Assembly (NCBI GenBank): GCA_036320915.1
Contig: JAXBDG010000012.1
Coordinates: 1,662,501-1,726,500 of the forward strand
Reading direction: 5' to 3'
Origin: Linnemannia elongata
Taxonomy: Eukaryota; Mortierellomycota; Mortierellomycetes; Mortierellales; Mortierellaceae
Length of the DNA stretch: 64,000 nt
Part shown: piece after piece, positions 55,823 to 64,000 of the stretch
Layout of the letters: each line of letters begins with the position of its first letter
How positions within the stretch are numbered: position 1 is the first letter of the stretch
Program-made: the position numbers and the translations under genes
Notes under the pieces: model-generated
What the model was told of the DNA's origin: nothing
Seen by the model: only the letters and a program-made list of their open reading frames with translations
Database searches by the model: none

Positions 55823-57966
55823 ATGGCAAAAACACCCAAAGGACATAATAAGCCTTCCTCTGAACCAAGGCCTCCAATTATACTTCGCGATGGGACGCAG
55901 GTTGGAAGGTACTTAAACTTTACTCTCTGCTATGCGCTATATACTGATTGTTAAGGTTTATTGGTTTTTTCAGTTTACTCAATATTGATGCTCTGATTTC
56001 ATTTTATTTTTTATCAATTAGCAACCTTCCTTCTCACTTTCCCAAAGGAAAGGCGTCATCTACGCGTCGTGCAATTCCCTCTAAAGGAAAACCACTTGAC
56101 TCGGAGCTTGACAAGACAGAGGAGGAAAGTGTGGAAGGCGTGGAAGAAGGAGAAGGAGGGGAAGAGGAAGACTACAACGGTGATATCAACATGCCCACAT
56201 CAACCACAGGGTATCCAACCGCCCAATTTCTTCTCCCTCAACTGCCCGGTCATTTCCCTTTTCCTCAGGAGTATCTCACACAAATGGCCAACTACCCACA
56301 TTCCGGCTACAGCTTCCTCTCTCCCCCTCAGCCACATTCCAACTCACCTTTTCCTTACACTTTACAACATCTGCCCCCTCAGCAGCTCTCTTCATCTCAA
56401 CAATTTCTTCCCTCTTTTCAACAACCCCTTTCATCGCCATACCAGTTTCAGTTTACACCACAGCAACCTCAGCCCAATTATTACACCTCTGCGACTGTCA
56501 AAAAAGGAAGACCAAAGACGGTTAACAACACCAACCACAGCAACGGCAACAGCCAGTTTCTTTCCCCTGCTACACCACTTGAGGGTAGAAAGGGAAGAGG
56601 AAAGGCAGTCCTTCACAATCAGCGCGCTCACAACAACAACACCAGCAACAAACCCAGTAACTCTAGCAGCAACGACAGCAGCAACGACATTAGCAAGAAC
56701 AACATAATTGCCCATGATCCTCACGAGGCTCATCACGATGTGATTCCAGAGGACTTCGCTATTACCTACCACGACCCGAGCCTCTATGACCCTAATACCT
56801 CCAACGGCCTCATAAAGAAAAAAGTCGCCAAGATCGTTCCACCTGTGCCCACCATTGCCGACGCTTTCAAAAATATTGCCACTTCACCGGCGAACATGGG
56901 TACCCATCCCGTCTCTCCAAGTATGGTCTCTGCCGTGGCGTCTGCACCAACTACACATGTCGATCCGAGCGCCATTCCACAGCTTCCTCCTACAGCAGTC
57001 ACAGCATCCGCTCCAGATGCACCTAACGTGGGTGTTGACCACTTCCCCATCCCAACTACCGGCCAGCCGCCAACAGCTATAAGTCAATCCGCCTCCTCTG
57101 ATGGCAATGGAGGGAGCCAGTACTATACGGTGAATGATGGCACCTTCTTCAGCATAGGTGGCGACCTACCAAGTCAGTATGAGGACAAGTCAGGTAACAC
57201 GGTGTTAAGTTGTCGCCACCACTGGGGCTTCAAGGGCCACCGTCTCTGCCAGGGTACAGACGCGCAAGATTACAACTGTTTGATCTGCTTGAACAAGGCA
57301 CCGCTTGGAAACGTCAAGCCTTGGAACGCACGCTGTCTTTCTTGGAAGATAAACGCCCCGAACCCACTACCAGCATTTGACTGTTGTCCCTTCATAAGGG
57401 CTGTCCGCCGCCAACGCTGTATTCTTGGTATCTTTCCTACTGGCACCATCCCTGCGGACTTTTTGGCTGTCTGGAAAGAGTGGTGCAAGTCCAAGTCTGC
57501 TACCTGTGCAACAATGTCCTCCCCACCTGCTCTTGCCAGTGACAACTCAACGCACTGTGAGGATCCATCGTCATCCTGTCCCTCCAAGTCACTCCTCAAT
57601 GGCGAACGATCATCGACCAAGCGACCGCATGTTGTAGAGGAGAGTTCTGGTGACGAAGGTACTGTTTCGTGGGAGGCTACCGACAATGAGCCTTTGGATT
57701 TGAAAAGGCATAAAGGGGCGCTCACAGAAAAAGGAAAAGGCAAGGGAAAAGATAAAAGAGGTAAAGAGAGGTACGAGAGCGAGAGCGATGATCAAGTTGG
57801 CGGTGGGAAATACAACAACCAAAAGAGAAGTATCATTCAAGAAGAGAATAACTGCGATGAAGAGAATGAAGAAGAAGAAAAGGAAAAGTTGACAAGAAAA
57901 AGGCATATTAAGATCAAGCAAGAAAAAGAAAAGGAAAATATTGCTGAAGGAAAAAAAAAAAAATGA
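55823..57966 (+). CDS. Unrecognised 676-residue protein with AT-hook-like motif and Cys/His cluster (2 exons)
   Basis: Exon 1 (55823-55908, MAKTPKGHNKPSSEPRPP...) joins through a 113-nt intron to exon 2 (56022-57966). An acidic patch (EEESVEGVEEGEGGEEED) is followed by a P/Q/S-rich region, an AT-hook-like KKGRPK, more N/S-rich sequence, and at ~residues 410-490 a dense Cys/His cluster (CRHHWGFKGHRLC, NCLICLNKA, RCLSW, DCCPF, RQRC) that could bind zinc. The C-terminus is very basic/acidic (EKGKGKGKDKRGKER...EGKKKK). This layout suggests a DNA-binding nuclear protein. It sits ~970 bp upstream of the Helitron 3 Rep/helicase in the same orientation and could be an accessory gene of that element or a neighbour. 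I do not recognise the family. Start chosen as the ATG after a C-rich leader whose splice keeps frame. Confidence 0.6.
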
Positions 57967-58936
57967 GAGTTCATGGTCCCACTTCAAAACCAGATGCCAA
58001 CCCCCTTTTTCATTTTTCTTGGGCAGTCTCTGACTCTCAACAACACTCAAATAGTCTTTTTTTGTTCTTTTCTTTTCCTTTTTATCTTCACTCTTCACTC
58101 TTCTTTTCTCATTTATCTTTTTTTATGCAGTCTCTGACTCTCAACAACTCTCAAATAGCCTTTCTTTTTCTTTTCTTTTCCTTCTTTTTATCTCTTTATC
58201 TGCACTCCTCATTTCTCATATGCGAATACGAACATTGCACTTCATTTTCTACGCTATAGCAACACCATCATAGCAATACTAACAGCGACAAACGTCCATA
58301 TTTGTACTTTATCATTTTTTGGCATATGAAATAAATTCACACTTTATAACAAGCGTTTGTTTATCTCTTTATTTACGTGATTTGTTCAATGTCATCACTT
58401 TTCGTACAATGCTAGCTCACCATTTACTTCAATACACTCTTTTTGAACATTGACATTACCGTTTTCATTTGCCAAGCATTGATCTCACTGTGAATATTGT
58501 TCTTTCTCTTTTTGACGTGCAAAGTGCCGTTAGCGAGCATGTACTTAAACCGTTAGCGAGTATTTACTTTTCCTTTCGTCGCACATTGAAATGGATGAGC
58601 ACCATCACTGAAATGCATTCTACAGGCGAAAGACTAAGCTTCAATCTGTTTCAAGTACTATGATTCATCGTATGACATTGTTTTCTAAATGTTGAGAACT
58701 AACACAACTCGGAGCATTTGTATAGAACATATTCAAACATTGCCTGCATTATGTCCGTGATACAGAGGGAGTTTGGAGGTGTCATGACGCTATATTGTCC
58801 AATTACCGAAGTTTGTAAAGTACAGCACAATAGGTTGTGAGGACATAGCCTACTTTTATTGTATACCAAGCTACCCTGTTTTCTTTTCCCCTTCACCATT
58901 TTCCTTCCTCAGTTACATACTCCTAAATAAGACACA
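57967..58936. other. Intergenic, no gene recognised
   Basis: T-rich at left, with a duplicated segment: gcagtctctgactctcaacaa occurs near 58023 and again near 58127. The Helitron 3 leader and 5' terminus may lie here but were not identified. Confidence 0.4.
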
Positions 58937-61900
58937 ATGTCAACACCGCTGTTACAAGTCGAAAACAACCTAAACCGCATCCCTATCGATTCATTGGGTT
59001 TACCAATGCTCTCCCTTCCATGTGAGCTTTACAACCCACTTTTTCAACCTCAACTTCAAGACTTCCAACAACACACCATAGAGATAAATCCTTCTACATT
59101 ACAAGCATATGAAGAACCGTACAACTATGTACCACTTTACTCCCTCACAGATCATCCGTTAAATTGCAACCCTCTTTTTTACTACGACATCCATGCGCAA
59201 CAATTCCTACCATTTGAGCAACAAGTAGTACAGCCCTTCACTACATCTCCATACACACCAACTACCATAACTCAATGTGCAACATACCCACCCTCTTCCA
59301 AGGCATGCGACAGTTGCCTGCGACCAGGCCATCACAACTCTTTGTCCACAAAGTGTGACAACTATAGGTAAATCTCTCCCCCCCGCTCTTCTGTTTATTA
59401 CTGCATATCTTTGTTTTGAACCACATGTACTCTTACTATATTGACTTATCTCAATACTCCTCCTTTCTTACTAAGACCACCCATCAAGAAGCAACGTTTT
59501 TGCAACACATGCAATGGGACAGATCATTGTCGCTCTTCTTCCCATTTGTGTAAGGGGCACAGGACACACTGTTCAACATGTCATGGTACAGACCACTCCA
59601 GGTCCACATCTTATTTATGTCCTAAGAGACAGTATGACGTGTAGGTGCACATTCAAACGAACACTTTGACTGAGTCTTGACCGCATCTGCTTTAGCATGA
59701 AAATGTCTGCTATAACATTTAACATAACACTACGATGTATTATCACTTGCACGCATAGCAACAACACCAGTGCAAATAAACCAACAAAGGAGGCAACCAC
59801 TTCAGCAACCCCTTTATCAAGAGCTATGGAGTCCTTGCCAAACGACTACAATGAAAGCGGGAGCGACATCGACTATGTCCACTATGTTTCCGATGACAGT
59901 GACAACGATCTCACAGATGACGATGATGAAAGCTCCTTTGTTCCACACAGGTATGAACCTATTGTTTTTTTGGGAAGGCTAATGAGTAAACATGCAATTG
60001 CCGGAATCTGAGGCAGACGTAACGGGTGTGAACAGAAAATAAAAATGAAAATAAGTGAGGAGAGTGTAATAGAAGAGTAGAAATATATTGTACTGCAAGA
60101 CAAGAAGAGAAGTAAACTACAGGAAGGCGAGGTATTGAAATGTTGGGGGCCAGGGCAAAGGAACAGAATGAGTTGCTAAAGAATAGCAGTAACACCATTC
60201 ATCTTTGTAAACACGTACAAGCCACTAATGCAACTCTTTTATTATTGTACCATCATACAGTCATGCCGAGGACCTTCCTCTACCCGTACCTTACCCACTT
60301 TCCAATAAAGCCCGCGGCATCTGCGCCACTTGCGGGAAAACATCACACCTTACAAAAGCAAACCGCCAATGTCCCTTCAACACGATTCATACTGTACCAA
60401 TCGCGCGGCGCCCATTCACACAGGGTCTTATTTGCGGACCAGACGTGAACGAGAAAGAGATGCGCCATAACTTACAAGCAATGACAGAGTGCCCTCACTG
60501 CCACGCTTTGGTATGGATACAAGAACGCTCAGCCGGCTCAAGGACCAACCCAGTCTTCTCGATATGTTGCAGCAAGGGACAAATCACCCTTCCACAAATC
60601 ATGCCTTACAACAAAATCATGGATCTATTGCGAGGCAAAACATTCTATCACAACATCAGAAAATACAACTCAGCAATGGCGTTCGCCTCCATGCGATGCA
60701 ATCTAGACCACAATCTTGCCAACAATAAGAAGGGCGCATTCACCTTTCGCATTAGCGGACAGATTATGCACAGAATCGGATCAGTCTTTCCAACAAACAA
60801 CAAGACCCCTGGATTTTCGCAAATATATTTTTACGATCCCGACATGCAGGCCACCCTCCGAAACAACGTCTTCAAGAACACACTAAGCGTCACTCGACTA
60901 AAGGACCTCGAGACATGGTTGACATCAATCAACCCATTCAGCGGCATATACAAATCTATGCGGGAACATGAACTCAACTACCACGATGCTCAGCACAATA
61001 ACCTCACGTTCATCATCCGAGGCGACATTAACAGCACTAGCAACAATCAACGCCAATACCAATATGACAAACCTACAACAACAGAGATTGCTGTCTTATT
61101 TCCGGACAGCGGCGACAGCTTCCTCGGTGACAGGGACATCATACTGGAGACACACGAAGCCAATCCCAACTTCCCATTTACACGCATCTGGGAAACCCAT
61201 CCATCCTACGACGCACTTTACTATGTACTCATGCACCCAGCAGGAGAGCATGGTTGGACATACCAAGTCTACCTCAAAAACAGCTTCAAGCATAACCCCT
61301 TTGAGTGGTTCTACATGCACAACAACACTGTCATTAACAACGCACCCTTCAACAATCACCAGCAATATTTCATTGCCACCAACACCAATGGAATCGACAC
61401 CTCAACAGAACATCAACAAGAAAGCAACAATTACAACAACAACATCATCGACATTCTGGAAAGTTACGACCTCCCTTCCGCGCAACTCACCGACTACAAC
61501 CAACAGACGCATGAAGAACACCTCAAAGAAGACTCTTCACACTTTATCTCTTGCAGAGAGTTCTACGCCTACCGCCTACAGATGCGACCATATTCCATCA
61601 CCGACCGCAGATGTTACACCCTTATGTTCGGCCGGCTCTTGCAACAATACATCGTCGACCAGTATGCCAAAATTGAGGGTAATCGCCTACGGTGGCTCCG
61701 CGACAACCAAGACGAATTCTTGACAGCACAGCACCAAGGCCTCGCCGACGCCTATACCGCAAACGATGGCACAACCACCAGCGACATCGGTCACCCAACT
61801 GTCCTTCCGTCGTCCTTCACTGGAGGACCCCGACACATGCAGCAACAATTCCAGGACTCAATAGCAATAGTAAACCGACTCGGCAAACCCGACTTATTTA

Positions 61901-64000
61901 TTACCTTTACTTGCAACCCCAAATGGCCAGAGATCACTAAGTACCTCATCGGAGGACAGACAGCAACTGACCGCCCAGACCTCACCACACGGGTCTTTGC
62001 CGTCAAACTCAGGGCGCTACTCGATGACCTGCTTTTGTATGGCGTGTTGGGCAAAGTAATTGGATACTGCTGGGTCGTGGAATTTCAGAAGCGAGGACTA
62101 CCACACTGTCATATCCTTCTCATCCTCCATCCTGATCACAAGCCCAAAACACCTGCAGACTATGACACCATTGTTTCCGCCGAACTCCCCGACAAAGACA
62201 AACACCCGTTGACGTACGCTTCCGTTACCCGCTCGATGATCCATGCACCTTGCGGCGAGCAGCACAAACACCAACCTTGCATGGTAGAAGGTGCTAATGG
62301 CAAATGGTACTGCTCCAAGGGATTTCCAAAGTCACTACAAGACACTACTATTGCCCAGAAGGACGCATACCCGCTTTACCGCCGCCGGCAAGGACCTTGC
62401 CATATCAATCGACACAACCAACCAATCGACAACTCTTGGGTTGTTCCGCACAATGTGTGGCTCACGACCAAGTACGATGCCCATATCAATGTCGAGATCT
62501 GCCACTCTATCAAAGCGGTGAAATATCTGTACAAGTACGTTCACAAGGGTCATGACCGCGCCAAAGTTGGTCTTGCGAAAGACTCTGCCCGAGATGAGAT
62601 AACCGAATATCTGGATGCCAGGTATGATATTTATACAATGTTTACTTCAAACACAAAGAAATACAATGATGTGTACTTACTCCTCTAGCAAATACCAATT
62701 CTTAATCTAGATACGTCTCTTCCTGTGAGGCCATGTGGAGAATACTCAAGCTTCCTCTTCATGGACATTCGCCTACTGTCTTTCGGCTTCAAGTCCACCT
62801 ACCAGGACAACACTTGGTCACGATAAGAAAAGGAACGACCGTAAAGCAGGCAGTTGAAAAGAACAGCGACAGCATGTTGATGGCCTATTTCAAACTCAAC
62901 GCCACCAACAACGACGCAAAAAAATACACCTACTACAACCTCCCGGAACACTACACCTACGACCACAAGGCCCGTTCCTGGCACCCACGACATCAACGAA
63001 ATGCCATCAGCCGCATATTCACCGTCCATCCCAAAGACGGCGAGCGATACATGCTGCGCGTACTGCTTATGCACGTTCCTGGCGCCAAAAGTTTTGAGGA
63101 GTTAAGAACATATCAAGGTCGCACCTATGGATCTTTTTGGGCGGCAGCTCAGGCGCGGGGACTTCTCAAAGATGACGCTGAATGGATCAACTGCCTCGAG
63201 GAAGCCGAGAAATTGCAACACCCTCGACACCTCCGCTATCTTTTTGCCACGATTCTTACCTGTTGTGCACCTTCCGACCCAAAACGCCTGTGGACTTTAT
63301 TTGCGGATGCACTTTCTGCTGATTTTGTTTACAAGGCAAGACGGAGCCGGCTTTACCCCGCGAATGACAAACAAGCTGGAATTGACGCCAAGAACAACAC
63401 CTTACACCACCTCAACACTCTCCTGTTGGACATGGGATCAGGTCTCGAAAAATACCCAACACTGCCCCAGCAAACCAAAAACAACATTATCGAGTTGCCG
63501 ACGGACCCTTACAACGACCTAGAACGAACACACCATGAGCCAACCATCATGGAGTACGCACAACTCGCCATAACCCACTTGACACAACTCAATGAAGAGC
63601 AGAAAACAATCTTCAACATCATCACAGTAGCCATATCCAACAACACAAAGGAGCGGCTTTTTTTTATTGACGGGCCAGGTGGAACAGGCAAAACCTTTCT
63701 CAACAATACACTCATAGAGTACACGCGGGGACACCTAAAACGACCTGCGGTCGTCGTCGCCTCATCAGGCATCGCCAGTATCATCTTGCACGAGGGACAT
63801 ACAGCACACTCAGCACTCGGCATACCACTCACTATCGACAAGCACACCTACTGCAACCTTACCAAAAAGTGTCTACTTGGCAAAGCAATCATCGACGCGT
63901 CAATCATTTTCTGGGACGAGGCACCAATGTTGCACAGAAAAGTGTTTGAATGTGTCGACCGTACCTTCCGACATCTGATGGATAATCCAAACACCCCTTT
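58937..64000 (+). CDS. Helitron Rep/helicase, apparently intact, with four zinc knuckles (partial at right edge)
   Basis: Exons 58937-59367, 59476-59640, 59759-59950, 60261-62621 and 62711 onward; all junctions keep frame and more than 1,470 codons show no stop. The first ~310 residues hold four knuckles of identical spacing C-x2-C-x4-H-x7-C (CDSCLRPGHHNSLSTKC; CNTCNGTDHCRSSSHLC; CSTCHGTDHSRSTSYLC; CATCGKTSHLTKANRQC) and an acidic stretch (DSDNDLTDDDDE). Then come CPHCHALVW and the Helitron N-domain (EFYAYRLQMR), the Rep domain (FTCNPKWPEI, HUH box KRGLPHCHILL, paired tyrosines in KYLYKYVHKGHD), the linker (MWRILKLPLHGHS) and the helicase start: Walker A GPGGTGKTF and Walker B IIFWDEAPM just before the edge. 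It should encode nicking/joining and 5'-3' unwinding for rolling-circle transposition. Best candidate for an active copy in the window. Confidence 0.9.
58937..64000 (+). mobile_element. Helitron 3, right part outside the window
   Basis: Extent given only by its coding region. The 5' end (TC at AT) should lie upstream of 58937, and the hairpin/CTRR 3' end lies beyond 64000. Less decayed than Helitrons 1 and 2. Confidence 0.75.

Overview
The window looks like nuclear DNA of a filamentous fungus, most likely an early-diverging lineage such as Mortierellomycotina (Mucoromycota). This is an inference from gene style, not from a search. Housekeeping genes carry several short GT-AG introns (about 75-230 nt, with longer ones in a few genes). 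Two degenerate Crinkler (CRN) genes with the LFCLVDG-type N-terminus are present, together with Helitrons, LINE/SINE debris, an F-box protein without introns, a sedolisin peptidase and small secreted cysteine-rich proteins.

Layout. 0-3 kb: mitochondrial ribosomal protein uL15m (minus, cut by the left edge) diverges from a TcdA/Tcd1-2-type tRNA t6A dehydratase. 3.6-9.4 kb: three members of an LRAT/PPPDE-like papain-fold family (HW...NCxHF), of which one is broken and one has an MGSSSSK-type myristoylation start; a small MGSN zinc-ribbon protein sits among them. 9.4-28 kb is repeat-rich. It holds a dead CRN gene, a decayed Helitron in the gap between two divergent CRN genes, a second CRN gene with premature stops, a 5'-truncated LINE and a tRNA-headed SINE sharing one 17-bp target site, three fragments of 28S rRNA sharing nearly the same breakpoint, and a second Helitron remnant whose 3' hairpin almost matches the first. 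A 10-cysteine secreted peptide gene starts about 400 bp past that Helitron end.

28-54 kb is gene-rich. In order: an ENA-like P-type ATPase, an RBM26/27 (Rmn1)-like RNA-binding protein, cytochrome c1, a 12-exon sedolisin, an F-box protein, a tandem set of small secreted cysteine proteins and an unknown membrane protein. 54-64 kb: low-complexity DNA, an unrecognised AT-hook/cysteine-cluster protein, then an apparently intact Helitron Rep/helicase with four C-x2-C-x4-H-x7-C knuckles running off the right edge.

The housekeeping genes (uL15m, Tcd, cytochrome c1, RBM26-like) are unrelated neighbours and do not form a pathway. The accessory genes (CRNs, LRAT-like proteins, secreted peptides) cluster with mobile DNA, as is usual for fast-evolving fungal compartments. 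All splice structures were built by hand from GT-AG signals and reading-frame continuity. No database search was possible.
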